Origin: Haberlea rhodopensis
Taxonomy: Eukaryota > Streptophyta > Magnoliopsida > Lamiales > Gesneriaceae
Reading direction: 5' to 3'
DNA length: 64,000 nucleotides
NCBI GenBank assembly: GCA_907163345.1
Contig: CAJQUN010000003.1
Location: 12,504,821-12,568,820, forward strand
Below, one piece after another: positions 1 to 11,700 of the stretch. Every line of letters starts with the position of its first letter. Position 1 is the first letter of the stretch. Below the pieces are notes generated by a model, which worked only from the letters and a program-made list of their open reading frames with translations, was not told where the DNA came from and ran no database searches. The position numbers and the translations under genes were made by a program.

Positions 1-634
1 TAATGTCCTGTAACACAGAGATATGATGCATTGCCAAGATAAGTTGTCCAAATATCACTTGTTAGTCCTACTTTCGATGAAAGATTACCTAAATACGTAA
101 TTAAATTTGCTTTATATTCATTAAAAATTGTGAATGCATCCGATTTAATAGTATTCCTTGAAAATCGTTTATGTTGAGGTTGCAAACCTAAATGAATATA
201 ATTAGTGAATTTGGCATCCGCCCCCATTGAAAAAGGTTTCTCCGCCTATACGATGTATTTAGCTAGTTCTCTCACATCTCTTTCAACATTATAAGTGAAA
301 ATACCTAAACTTGAACTACTACTACCAGTACCGAATTGTGAAAGAGTAGTTTGGTTACCATCAGTTGGTTCTTTTTCATGTTTAGCCATGTGTCTTAGTA
401 AATGACCTGTACCACCAGAAGAAGCATATGCATAATCTTTTTTACATTTTTTACAAACTGCCATTGATCCATTTCCCTCAACATTTTCTACATCGAATAG
501 TTGTCATACATTGCTAGTTCTTTTTTTTTTGAAGTTCTTCTACTTGATGATTGAATATTTGGTGTGCTTTCTTCATTTTCTTGGAATTGATCGATTTCAT
601 CATCATAATTCACATTATAAGATGAATCGGCCAT
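1..634 (-). pseudogene. hAT transposase, N-terminal part, frame-disrupted
   Basis: hAT transposases cut and paste their own element in the nucleus. The reading starts at the ATG at 632-634 with an acidic N-terminus (MADSSYNVNYDDEIDQ...) and a basic patch (KKKR), then meets a stop near 505. A second ATG at 462-464 opens a 72-residue frame with a BED-type zinc finger: CKKCKKDYAYASS, then HLLRHMAKH. Further along, bases 1-120 encode LTSDIWTTYLGNASYLCVTG, a block typical of hAT transposases before the catalytic region. The breaks between these pieces make it a likely pseudogene, although an intron near 480-510 cannot be excluded. The RNase-H-like catalytic core and dimerisation domain would lie beyond base 1. 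Confidence 0.75.
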
Positions 635-921
635 TATATATATAGACTACAATTATGAATTATCTAATGCAACAAATATAAAAGTTACCAAATATTTGCT
701 AGGAGGAGTGTTGGCTTTGTTGCTTGTGCTTGTCTTGGCAAACGTAAGATGAATTTCTTTCTTCTTGTGAACAAATTGAGAGTATAGCGTCTCAAGTATA
801 TAGAGCTTACAGATTAAGAGGATAAAATGTTTCCTCAACATACACATATATATAACAACGAAATATTTTTTTTTTTTTAAAAAATGCCGTTGAACGTCTA
901 GTTTTCTGACCGTTGGACATT

Positions 922-1063
922 GGCGATCGATCGCCATTTTTGTGGCGATCGGTCGCCACCCCCCTGTATTTTGCTTACTGCCTCTAGGCGATCGATCACC
1001 TTTTTTGTGGCGATCGATCGCCACCCCTGTATTTTGCTTACTGCATCTAGGCGATCGATCGCC
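922..1063. repeat. Paired ATCGAT palindromes in the hAT leader
   Basis: The palindrome GGCGATCGATCGCC and close variants start at 922, 944, 987, 1009 and 1050. The first four form two pairs spaced exactly 22 bp apart, and the pairs repeat as a unit of about 63-65 bp that also carries the word TATTTTGCTTACTGC. The fifth has lost its partner. The same paired arrangement occurs in LTRs at 2.3, 28, 34 and 54 kb. No function is known to me. Confidence 0.85.
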
Positions 1064-1083
1064 TGGTAAAAAAAAATAGAAAC

Positions 1084-1225
1084 AGTGTCGTGTCGTGCCG
1101 TGCCAGCCCACGGGCTGGCATGGCTTGGCCCGGCACGACCCATACTCCGGGCCGTGCTTGGCACGGCAGGGCACTGTAGCAAAACATGCCGTGTCGTGTC
1201 GCTCCGCGTCGTGCCGTGCCTCGTG
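1084..1225. repeat. hAT subterminal GTGCC/GGCAC repeats
   Basis: Short GC-rich words (CGTGCC, GGCACGG, GTCGTGTCG) recur in both orientations and can fold on themselves, for example CCCACGGGCTGG with its neighbours. Such blocks next to a hAT end are usually transposase-binding sites. The composition contrasts sharply with the AT-rich flanks. Predicted open frames across this block are by-products of the repeat. Confidence 0.65.
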
Positions 1226-1250
1226 CCGTCCGCTCCGTTTGACATCTCTA

Positions 1251-2048
1251 CTTACCCCTATGAGCCTAAAATGAATTTCCACTTTCACCCTAAGGGAGTA
1301 TAATAAAAATCTCATTCAACGCATTTAATTGATATATTGGTGAGGAGTTTATTGCAAGATGCTTGATGGATGAGATGATTGTGATTACAAAGAAAAGTAA
1401 AAAATGCCAAGAAAAAAAAAATATTGAAAAGCATTGAGGAAATTGGTGAAAATAAGGAAAAAAGTGGCACTAAGCTTGGTGTTTCATGTTATGATTGTTA
1501 TTTAGATATCTAGTCCCCTATTGACTAGATGTCTCCCACAAGAAAGAATCCAAAATCATACATTACAAGGAAAAGAATAGTTCGAGTTGTGCTTGAATGT
1601 GAATGTATATGTTATACTCTCTTCCTTGTATTTATCCTACCTTTTTCTTTGTAGCCGACACCTAGGCCCGACATTACAAGCTTATTAAGTCCTTTTGATC
1701 CGAGTCTAGGAAATGACTACCATTAGTGGAGATATTGTCTGAAAAGAAGGCTTATGGGATGCTCGATGATAATCTTGACTGTTATTAATAACACTATTTG
1801 ATCTATGAAGATTGCACAATACTTGACAATAGCACACACGCACGTTCCAAGTTTGATGCATGTTGCTTGATTTAAGAGAAAACACTTTTTGTCTAACTTT
1901 TGGATTGACTCTCGTTTGTTGTATGAGTTAAATTCCAAAGATAAACATTTGAGCACGAAATAATCTATGTCACCTATCATTTGTGAACTTCAATGTTTTT
2001 GATTTTATTCTTGCTCGAGCACGATCAAGAGCTTAGTTTTGGGGGAGT
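1251..2048 (+). other. Non-coding 3' region of an Athila/Tat-like Gypsy element, with polypurine tract
   Basis: I see no gene. The stretch is AT-rich and ends in a polypurine tract TTTTGGGGGAGT at about 2037-2048, directly before an LTR that begins TGATAAG. The text before it (AAG-rich, then a T-rich stretch) resembles the long 3' untranslated region of Athila/Tat elements. The 5' part of that element is missing, apparently cut off by the hAT element at 1250. Confidence 0.5.
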
Positions 2049-2791
2049 TGATAAGTATCATATTGACACTTATATTCGTACATGTTTCTCGTCATTTATA
2101 TAATGATTCTTGGACAATTTTATTCTCTTGGGGTATATTTTGGTATAATTCCAGGAATCCAGTGAAAGTGCGAGAATTTCTCAAAATACCCCAAATATCG
2201 AATGAAAGGTGGAAAAGAACCAAGACGAGCCAAGTCATTGGAAAGATGGTGAGAATTCTTGAGTCCGGATGAAAAGATGGCATGCAATCTATCTCAACAA
2301 GACATGTAATCGATCTCTTCTTGGGCAGTAAGGTGATGACTTTTCTAGAACAGCAAGCGATCGACAGCCTACCAATTGGAGATCGATCTCCTCAGAACAG
2401 TAGACAAGAAGAGATCGGTCGCTTAAAGATTGGAGATCGATCTCCTTCAGAATCCTGTGCATATTACTTTCCTTTTTCAGAAGTTGGGCCATCATATTTG
2501 CCTTATTTTCCATGGGTTCGTCTCCCCAATATAAAAAGGGGAATTGTGGGGGTTTACCTAAGTGAACCAAAGTCTCGATATTTTTCTCTACTGCTTACTT
2601 TATTATCTTTTTGTGGTTTGTTTACTACTAGAGTTCTAGTTTTCAATTATTCATAATAAATTCGTAGGCTAAATATAGTTAAGCTAATCAATTCTGGTAA
2701 TTACCGATAGTCCCTGTGGGTACGACGACATCCTTACTTCTTTTTACTATACTAAAACTTGACACCGTACACTTGCGGTTTAATTCGTACA
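2049..2791 (+). mobile_element. LTR of an Athila/Tat-like Gypsy element
   Basis: It begins TGATAAGTATC immediately after the polypurine tract and ends near CGTACA at 2791, giving the usual TG...CA ends. Its 3' part contains 'gacaccgtacacttgcgg', which also occurs with small changes in the LTR at 55.74 kb, so the two families are related. No second LTR or primer-binding site remains nearby, since a Copia fragment follows directly. The exact right end is inferred. Confidence 0.6.
2284..2445. repeat. Paired ATCGAT palindromes in the 2.0-kb LTR (GGAG...CTCC type)
   Basis: Three pairs are visible. Their cores start at 2287/2309, 2360/2382 and 2414/2436, each pair 22 bp apart. The best-kept sites are GGAGATCGATCTCC, a perfect 14-bp palindrome whose arms differ from the GGCG...CGCC type of the 28-kb LTR. 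The first member of each pair is worn (CTATCT, ATCGAC, ATCGGT). Confidence 0.8.
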
Positions 2792-2816
2792 TTAAAATTG
2801 AATTGGCAAATATTTT

Positions 2817-3530
2817 GTGTTAAATACAAGTGTGATCAAGTTTTTGTCAAGTTTATCAAGAAATTATGTTGAGAATGATGCGTACTACAGAAGAGTTATT
2901 CGGAGATTAATCTATCTTTCAATTATCAGACCTGCGATCTCCTATGCTATAAAAGTTTTGAGTCAATTCATTTCTAAACCGGGAAAACAACATCTTGATG
3001 CAACACATAGAGTTTTAAGATGCTTGGAAGGCTCTCTTGGTCAAGGACTCTTCTTATCATCAAGTTCATCTTTGGAACTTAGAAGTTTTAGCGACTCGAA
3101 TTGGGCGGCATATCCAGATACAGAAGATCAATCATTATATATTCCCTGGAACCTCATTGATCAGTTGGAAGTTGGAAAAACAAAACACCATTTCAAGGTC
3201 TTGTACGGAGGCGGAATACAGAGCTTTGGCTCACACTACTGCTGAGATCATCTGGCTTCAAATATTACCGAAGAACATTGGTTTGAATGTGAAGCAGCCA
3301 ATAGCTTTGTTTTGTGACAATCAATCAGGTTTACATTTGACAAGGAGTCCGGTTTTCATGAGCGTACAAAACATATAGAGTTGGATTGTTATTTCGTGAG
3401 AGAAAATGTGTTGGCTGGAATGATTGACACAATATACATCCCTTCGAAACATCAACTGACATACATTTTCACTAGGAAGTCCATGATTTGCTTCTTTGTT
3501 GTCCAGGATGGGAATCCTCTACATATATAG
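2817..3530 (+). pseudogene. Copia pol fragment: end of reverse transcriptase and RNase H
   Basis: Copia polyproteins copy element RNA into DNA in cytoplasmic particles. This piece starts inside the reverse-transcriptase tail (YRRVIRRLIYLSIIRPAISY) and continues into RNase H (SFSDSNWA, then NTISRSCTEAEYRALAH in another frame). Near 3140-3180 the frame shifts, and more breaks follow near 3350 before a tail resembling 'HERTKHIELDCYFVREN'. The gag, protease and integrase parts are absent. It ends before a polypurine tract and an LTR, so it is the 3' remnant of one Copia element. It cannot be functional. Confidence 0.85.
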
Positions 3531-3535
3531 TCAAC

Positions 3536-3790
3536 TTGAGGGGGAGTGTGAAATAAATAAAAGCAAAGGTGAAGGTGCACGTGAAGAAGCAACTCGGCAA
3601 TACAGAGAAGTGGTGCAAGATGGTTAGATGACAGAAACAACGATTATACTCTCAGAGTTAATTAGAGGAGCATGCATTGCGTGAATGATTTAACCTTTTT
3701 CTAATACACAGAAAATTCCCATCTTCTTTATATTTAATATATTTAGCAGTGTTTTATTCGATCAAGTTAAAATTCAAAAGGTATCATCAT
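3536..3790 (+). mobile_element. Polypurine tract and 3' LTR of the Copia fragment
   Basis: TTGAGGGGGAG at 3536-3546 is a typical Copia polypurine tract. The LTR should start at 3547 with TGTGAAATAAATAAAAG. I cannot place its right end securely because there is no second LTR to compare; about 3790 is a guess from the change to intron-like sequence. Confidence 0.5.
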
Positions 3791-4388
3791 GATATAAAAA
3801 TATCTTCAGTTTTCAGGTATTTCTTGTTATTTCATGCTTGAAGATTTTTTTGTTCTAATTTTGAGACCTAAACTTTGTTCTCTTCCAATTCCTTTAGTTT
3901 TAGAAGCTGCTAAGTATTTGATGTTATCGTGGCATCACATGCGCTCAGTTGTGAGTGTTTTCTCATGTAAGCATATTCCATTTGTTTCAGTTTGTCAATT
4001 GTGGATGATTTTATCATTTCTTGTTTCTGTTTACTTCATATTGATTACCAATGCTAGTGTCGAATTTGTATGGCACACGAATATTCGTTGGATTTAGCGT
4101 TTGTTGTTCACAGAAATGGTGTGACATCTACGGTTGGATTGAATACTGAAATATGTTTTCAATAGAAATAAATTGCTTTGACTCTTTCTGTGTATCTCTA
4201 TCAGAGGAATCTGATTTGATTTTAAGCGCTTGATTAATAATGCATGTGATCTGTGATGATTAATGCTCATTACGTTCAAGATTTTTCATTTAATTCAAGC
4301 TCCATTTCACTGATTCCATATTAATGGACATTGGTTTTGGTTTATATAGAGTGAGAGAATTTGAAAATGAATTTTCATGTCACCTACC
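3791..4388. other. Non-coding sequence left of Copia-3
   Basis: AT-rich, with T-rich tracts like plant introns. I searched it for the missing first exon of the DMC1 pseudogene and did not find it. It may be the intron or promoter flank of that pseudogene, since Copia-3 separates it from the first recognisable exon. No other feature is seen. Confidence 0.4.
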
Positions 4389-7370
4389 TGTTATGTTTTT
4401 ATCCCAGTTCTAGAATTGAGAATGGATTTAAAATTGAAATCTGATTCAATGAGCAGCACACAACTTAACTCAAAATTCTGGACAATGTGAATGATGACTT
4501 AGAAAGACTCTTGATCTTGATTGCATCGAAATTTGATCACTCAAGATCACGCCAAATCACCATTCAATTACTGGAACTTCTTGAATCAAACCAATGCAAG
4601 TATTTCATAGAAACTGGAGGATTATCGCATGCAATTCAATGAACAATAAACCAGTAAAGCAATCAACTAAAATGAACAAAGAATATGATAAGAGACGATT
4701 TTACGTGGTTTGGTTATAAACAATCTACTCCACGGATGGGGATGATATTATTGATTCAACCACGTTACACGACCAATGCAATAAACAATTTCAGAGACAA
4801 GAATTCTTCTAAGATCACTCCTTTGTCTTCCAATGAATCTCCCTAGAATTCTTTCTTTCTCTCTCTTGATGTTGCCTCTCCTATATCTCTCATTATGCAA
4901 TGCCCAATAAACTTTCTGGAAAAATCTTCTGAACTTCCTCGTGTCTCCTGGAGTTCCCAGCCTCTATATTTATATATCAAGCTGGCTTCCACTTGAGCAA
5001 CAAGTCACCGGTTCTTCATAACCGCTCTTCAGTTAGTAAACTAACTTCCAAGCTTCCAAAAGCTTTGCATAAGATTGCATACACCATCACATGATTTGGG
5101 ATTGAATGAGCTGTAAATATTCTCACAAATCTCCACCTTTTCACTGATTCAACTCCTCAATAGTATCGTCACTTTCGGCATTGTTCTAAGGCTCCACATC
5201 ACATGTTCCAGCTACAAGTTTCATGCCATATCCAAAGGTAACTAAATTCAGCATCTTGGTGGCCATTCTTCTGAAGTTGTATTCCGAGCTCATTCTCCTA
5301 GAATGTTCATCCTCTGAATTCAACATTACTCCCTGACTTTTGACCCCCTCAATTACAGCACAATTATCTGAAATTCCATGCCCATTTTTTACTGGTTGTT
5401 TAGTGACTTTCCTCTAGACTTCCTTTGGCCTTTCTTGAGTTGGCTGGTGGCATTTCAAGGCAGGTACAGTTGTGGATCTTGAGCCTCGATATTCCTGCTC
5501 AATTTCAGCACCACAACCACATGATACATCATTCGGTGACTCCACCTTAAGATTTGTACCTCCATCCAGAATATAGAGACCACCTTCCTTCATTCCTTTG
5601 AGAATGATCATTGAGTCTCTTTTAACTGTCATAAATCCATTCTTTGCATTAAATGAACACCAAAACCGATCAAGAAGCCCCAAAGAGATCAAATTCCTCC
5701 TTAGTTCTGGCACATAACGAAGACCTTGCAATATTTTCTGCACGCCACCAGACAACTTCAACCTACCGTATTCCAAGAATTTTTCAAGTTTTGTTGTTTG
5801 CAAGCACAACATGTTCTTCCTCTATTGGTTTGCAGGACTTGGACCATGCTCTATTGTGTGTCATGTGGAATGTGCATCCACTATCTAAGACCCAAGATTG
5901 ATCCCTTTTCATCTTAGATACACAAAGAACTTTCGCATAATCTGCATCATCTAATATTGCCTCTGCCTCAACTTGAGCCCCTTGATTTTCATTGTCTTTT
6001 AATCACTCGGGACATTGCCTCTTATAATGGCCTTGTTTGTGGAAATAAAAGCACTTCTGGTTCTTGTTTTTCCACTCATTTTTCCCTTTGTCATTACCAC
6101 ATGCCTCACATTTTCCAGCTCTTCCTTTTGTGAATAAGTTGTCACCAATCTGAGTTTCCTTAGACTAAAAGGCATAATGCACACCACTAAACGACAGAGA
6201 CTCTCGGGCATACTTCATCATGTACATGAACGTATTGAACGATTTGGGAAGGGAATTCAAGATTATGCTTGTTTTATCATCATCTTCTATTTCAATCCCT
6301 ATGTTCTATAAGTGTAAAACCAGCCTATTAAACTCATCAAGATTTTGGCTTAAGGACCAGGACTCGTTCATTTTGTACCCAAAGTTATATAGAATTGTTC
6401 GAGAGCAGATTTCTCTGATGAAACCTAACGTAAAACTTTGTCATCAAGGCGTGAAGTCAATGTGCTAAATGCAAGGTCCAGCATCTCCCGTTTTTGATTT
6501 TTTCTCTCCCTCTAGTGCCCTTGCCACCTTCTGTTCTATCAAGATTGCATGCATTCTCTTGCGCCATAATCCAAAGTCTCATTTTCCATCGAATCTTGCA
6601 ACTTCAATCTTTGTAGTCATGATTCCGGATCAAGATTCAGCCAAGAATTCTTGTCGTGATTTCGATTCCCACGGACTGCGTCAATTGTTATGTTTTATCC
6701 CAGTTCCAGAATCAAGAATGAATTTAAAATTGAAATCTGATTCAATGAGCAGCACACCACTTAACTAAAAAATCTGGACAATGTTAATGATGACTTAGAA
6801 AGACTCTTGATCTTGATTGCATCGAAATTTGATCTGTCAAGATCACACCAAATCACCATTCAATTACTGGAACTTCTTGAATCAAACCGACACAACTATT
6901 TCACAGACCTGAAGGATTATTGCATGCAATTCAATGAACAATAAACCAGTAAAGCGATCAACGATTTTACGTGGTTCGGTTATAAACAACCTACTCCATG
7001 GATGGTGACAATATTATTGATTCACTCACGTGACATGATACAATGCAATAAACAATTTCAGAGACAAGATTCTCCCAAGAATCAATCCTATGGCTTCCAA
7101 TGAATCTCCCTTGAATTCTCTCTTTCTCTCTCTTGATATTGCCTCTCCTGTATCTCTTAGTATGCATAGCATGCCTAATAAACTTTCTGGAAAACTTTTC
7201 TAAATTGCCTCGTGTCTCCTGGAGCTCCTCAGCCTCTATATTTATATATCAAGTTGGCTTCCACTTGAGCAACAAGTCACCGTTTATTCATAACTGCTCT
7301 TCAGTTTTGCATCAGATTGCATACACCATCACGTGATCTAGGATTGAATGAGCTGAAAAATATCCTCACA
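4389..7370 (-). mobile_element. Copia-3, truncated non-autonomous Copia element
   Basis: Two direct repeats, 4389-5127 and 6686-7370, share many blocks (for example TGATTCAATGAGCAGCACA and GACTTAGAAAGACTCTTGAT) and end TG...CA, so they are LTRs with noticeable divergence and indels. On the minus strand the right copy is the 5' LTR. The internal domain is only about 1.56 kb and encodes decayed gag and protease, with no reverse transcriptase. A purine-rich stretch (AAAAGGTGGAGATT on the minus strand) lies just before the left LTR. Flanking 5-mers are ctacc and cctcc, so a target duplication is not clear. Confidence 0.8.
5414..6211 (-). pseudogene. Copia-3 gag-protease remnant
   Basis: Read on the minus strand in several frames. 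A zinc-knuckle region near 6020-6060 (CFYFHKQGHYKRQCP) has lost one cysteine spacing. It is followed near 5885-5830 by an aspartic-protease active site (LDSGCTFHMTHNRAW) and then by the pre-integrase region (LQGLRYVPELRRNLISLGLL) in the 132-residue frame at 5812-5414. Integrase, reverse transcriptase and RNase H are missing. At least two frameshifts separate the pieces, so no full protein can be made. It matches the gag-protease order of Copia elements. Confidence 0.75.
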
Positions 7371-7460
7371 CCTCCAAAGTGAGAAAATGTTTTGATCTGA
7401 TACTGAACTTAAAATCTTCACGTTAAGAGATAAATGTCATGATGTTGTTTATGAGAACAG

Positions 7461-8349
7461 TTTTTTATGCTTGATCCGTAATAGCTCATGGAATCAATGC
7501 TGGAGATGAGAAAAAACTACAGGATGCTGGCATCTATACATGCAATGGCTTGATGATGCACGCCAAGAAGGCCATGAAATAGATTTGAAGCTATTTTATG
7601 GTACGAGTTTAAACAGAGGCTTCTGCTATTTATCTAGAATTTGACTGGAATCAAAGGACTCCCTGAGATAAAAGTTGATAAGATATGTGAGGCTGTAGAG
7701 AAGATAGTGGTTAGTGCTTTTACATGATGATAGTTATCAGTTATTGTATATTGTTCTATGCTGTATCCTGATGCTGCCTTTTCCCCTTTTCAGAACTTCG
7801 GTTACATCACAGGAAGTAATGCCCTTCTTTTTGGGTTTTGTTGGGTTTTCGTCCCCCAGCGTCAGATCCAAACGGAGCGAAAAAATAAACAAGAACAGAT
7901 CTGACCGTTGACGGACGATTGCGCCTGATTCATATATCAAACATGCAAATATCAAATATAAATGCACGAATAGATATTACCGTTCACCGACGTGAATCTG
8001 ATAGCGGTGATCCCTCTAGTCCAACCCATCGGGCTAACGCTTGCTTGCTGGGCATTTCTGCTAACACTTTAGTTGCTTTGAGGTTTTTAGTTAGCGTATT
8101 AACAGGCAGAGTCTCATAGTCATGTACAGAGTGATGGTTAACTATTGCTGAGTGTACAGAGAAAAGCAGTAGTCCGCATCACAACTGGAAGTCAAGCTCT
8201 AGCTGAACTGCTGGCGGGTAACCATTGAGATCACCAGAGTTAAATTTTATTTTTATTCTTTGTAAGCAAGAAGTGACTCCTCAACATGCCATTCTTTATG
8301 AAGGTGGGATAGAAACTTCGGCTATTATAGAAGCTTTTGGGGAATTCAG
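7461..8349 (+). pseudogene. DMC1: DMC1 meiotic recombinase pseudogene, 5' exons
   Basis: DMC1 is the meiosis-specific RecA/RAD51-family strand-exchange protein. Five exon remnants follow the conserved order. About 7461-7570 encodes AHGINAGDEKKLQDAGIY and MMHAKK. 7638-7709 encodes NLTGIKGLPEIKVDKI and EAVEKIV. 7794-7828 encodes NFGYITGSNAL. 8160-8217 encodes RKAVVRITTGSQALAELL. 8304-8349 encodes GGIETSAIIEAFGEFR. These are the helix-hairpin-helix N-terminal region and the start of the ATPase core. Several exons keep AG acceptors and GT donors, but the first has a GCC where the donor should be and the third lacks an obvious GT donor. The start codon exon is missing. The next intron opens at 8350 and contains the whole Copia-1 nest. 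The gene continues at 36051. Confidence 0.9.
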
Positions 8350-8580
8350 GTAATGACCACACTATTGTTCCATTACGACTGAAAACTTCGTGAAAATGAA
8401 TTTCAGTTGTTTTCTGCAAGTCTTGCTGTTCATGTACTGTTAGGATTATTGATTATTGGGTTTTAATCATTAAAAGCCCAATATTATTATTAATTTTGTT
8501 AATGAGAACAAAATTATGGTAAGTTAATTATGAAAGGCAATTAGGCTAAAGAAATCTCACATTGAGTAATTGAGGCACTT

Positions 8581-8768
8581 TGTAAGTTATACAATAATTG
8601 AGTGTTTGAATGAATGATCTTATTGATTAGATTCTTACTCCTTAAATAGAGTTTACAAACTTATCTAAGTAAATACAAGATATAATGAGATCCACAAGAT
8701 ATGGAAAGATTACAAAGTATCTATACAAGAATATGTAGATTGATTTGAGAAGATATCATTCCTGAATA
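8581..8768 (-). repeat. Copia-2 3' LTR
   Basis: 188 bp, from TGTAAGTTATAC to CCTGAATA on the plus strand. It matches the 5' LTR closely (I noted an A/C change near 8632 and a G/T change near 8649). The polyprotein stop codon lies about 13 bp inside it. Confidence 0.9.
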
Positions 8769-11700
8769 CGCCCCCGCAAAATGGACGTTCCATCGGCAAC
8801 GGAGATTTTGGATCTCAATGTTTCAAACCGAGTGCGATGTAGAGGCTTGGTGAGAAGATCAGCAAGTTGATCCTGTGTGTTGACATAAGCAACCGAGAGG
8901 ACACCTTTGCTGGAGAGATCACGAACAAAGTGGATGTCCACGGTGATGTGTTTCATGCGAGAGTGCATGACAGGATGCAAGGCAAGGCGGGTGGCACCAA
9001 TGTTGTCACATAGAATTTTTGGTGGTTCACGCAATGTGAGGCCGAGATCGCGAAATAGATGTGCAATCCAGCAGATCTCAGATGCAGCAGAGGCAAGAGA
9101 GCGATATTCAGCCTCAGTAGAAGATCTTGCCACCCCGTTTTGTTTCCGAGATCGCCATGAGATAGGGTTGGATCCCAAAAAGACGATGTAAGCCGAGATG
9201 GACTTGCGATCACTACGGTCACCAGCATGGTCGGAGTCAGAGTATGCTGTAAGACGGAGGTCCAAGGTGTCACGGAGAAGGAGCCCATGATGAATAGTGC
9301 CTTTTAGGTAGCGGAAGAGGCGTTTAACAGCTGCCCAAGCAATATCTGATGGGGCTGCCATGGACTGAGCGAGCTTATTAACTGGGAAGGCAATGTCAGG
9401 GCGAGTGAGCGTGAGGTATTGCAAACCGCCAATAGCCTGTCGAAACTCAGTGGGATCGACTGTGGTTGAGGCGGATGAAGGAGAGGCGGTAGCCATAGGA
9501 GTGCCTAAGGGTTTGGCACCGTCCATGCGATGTCGACGTAGTAAATCCATAGTGTACTTGTGTTGAGAGAGGAAGAGTCCCTCCTTGCATTTAGCAACCT
9601 CAACGCCAAGAAAGTAAGAGAGCGGTCCAAGATCCTTGACAGCAAAGCGAGATTGGAGATGTGATGTCACTTGAGCAAGATGTGATGGACTAGAACCAGT
9701 AAGAATAAGGTCATCCACATAGACCAAGATAAACATTTGAACATGGCGATTAAAAGTAAATAAGGACGTATCAGAGAGGGACTGAACAAAGCCAAAGTCA
9801 GTCAGAGCAGAGCTGAGAGCCTGATACCACGCCCGAGGTGCTTGGCGTAGGCCATAAAGTGATTTTCGCAGGCGACAAACATGAGTGGGAAGATGAGTGT
9901 CGACAAACCCTGGAGGCTGTGACATATAAACTGCTTCGGAAAGATTGCCGTGGAGAAACGCATTACTGATGTCAAGTTGCTTAAGTGGCCAGTGACGCAT
10001 GAGAGAAATGGAGAGAACTGTGCGGATGGTTACAGGTTTGACGACTGGACTGAAGGTTTCAGTGTAGTCAATGCCGGGGCGTTGATGAAATCCCTTAGCC
10101 ACGAGGCGAGCTTTAAACTTATCAATGGAGCCATCAGATTTGTATTTGATGCGGAAGACCCATTTACAGCCAATAATATTAGTGTTGGGAGGGGAAGGGA
10201 CCAAATCCCAAGTACCATGACGATTCAAGGCAGTGAACTCCTCGGCCATGGCGTTCCGCCATCGAGGATCAGAGAGAGCTTGAGAGACACAAGTGGGCTC
10301 AAGGGCAGTGGGAAGAGGATGTTTGGTGACAAGATTCAGTTGTTTGGGGCGAAAGATATTATTTTGACTGCGAGTACGCATAGGGTGTAGGCGCGCAGGT
10401 GGTGAAGGTGCAGCCGGAGGGTCAATGGAGACCAGGGAAGGCGATTCCAAAGGTTGGGAGGTGTCGGAAGATGGGTGCAGGCGTGGCTGAGGAACAGTGG
10501 AGAGAGGCATGAAGCAGCATGGTTGGTCGTGCGCGGGTACGGTGGGTGGCGCGGTGGTTGTAGACTCTGGACGATATGGAAAAATAAATTCCGAGAATCG
10601 CACGTGGCGTGAAATAAACACACGATTTGAGGTCAAGTCGAGGCAACGGTATGCACTTTGAGAGGTAGAGTAGCCCACAAACAGACACGGGCGAGAGGGA
10701 GAGTCAAGTTTGCCGGACGTATAAGGTTTGAGCCACGGGTAGCACAGGCAGCCAAATGTGCGTAGCTTGAGAAGATTTGGCCGGCGATGAAATAGAACTT
10801 CAAAAGGACTCTTCCGGTGTAAGACAGACGATGGCATGCGATTGATGAGGTAGACTGCCGTTTCTATGGCATAAGACCAAAATTCCGGAGGGAGGCGAGC
10901 GTAGTGAAGGAGCGCACGACCAGTGGTGAGTATGTGCCGGTGACGGCGCTCGACGGTGCCATTTTGTTGGGGAGTATGAGGAGCAGTAGTGAGCCAACTA
11001 ATACCATGACTATTGAGAAACGGCCGAAGAGCAGTAAATTCACCACCATTGTCACTGTAGAAATTTTTTATATAGTGACCAAACTGTTTTTCCACAAGAG
11101 CCTTGAACTGCGGAAAAATAGACGCAACTTGCGATTTCACAGTCATAGGAAATAACCAACAGTACTTACTATAATGATCAACCAAAAGTAAATAATAGCG
11201 GAATCCAGATAGTGATGGGACAGAAGTGGGTCCCCATACATCAGCATAAATATAGTGCAGGGGGTGTAAACCAATAAGCGAAGATTCAGTAAATGGTAAC
11301 TGCTCAGTTTTATTAATGTTGCAAGAATCACAAAAATGTTCAAAATCCAATTTCTTCCGAGATAGTGGTAATTGAAAATGCGAAATAACAAATGAACTAG
11401 TCTTAGATGACGGATGCCCTAGGCGAGCATGCCATGTAGATAAGGTGGTGCGGACACCAAGGTGAGCAAAGTGTGCGGTTGAGACAAGGTTGAAAGATGG
11501 CGGCCTGAGATGATAAACGCCATTCTCACATGTTCCTTTGGCCAGATCCGCCCCCGTTGACTGATCCTTCACACGGAAATGAGACGGGAAAAATTCAACA
11601 GAAACATTATTAGCCTTGGTAAACTGATGGACTGATAATAAATTCTGGCGAGCAGACGGCACACACAGTACATTAGGCAAAGTAAAAGTGTGAGTTGGAA

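Larger units (their letters stand above)
1..1250 (-). mobile_element. hAT DNA transposon, 5' part (runs off the window)
   Basis: The minus strand reads, in order, a terminal motif TAGAGATGTCAAACGG (1235-1250), a GC-rich subterminal block of CGTGCC/GCACGG repeats (about 1084-1225), a leader, and a BED-finger transposase that continues to base 1. This order (short terminal repeat, GTGCC-type subterminal repeats, BED finger, SDIW block) is what I know of plant hAT elements. The other end lies outside the window, so neither the second terminal repeat nor the 8-bp target duplication can be seen. The leader also holds the ATCGAT palindromes listed separately. Confidence 0.75.

Noticed and set aside
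653..1315. A 220-residue minus-strand frame
   Set aside because: It spans the hAT terminal repeat, the subterminal repeats and the palindromes; the true transposase frame starts at 634 in different sequence.
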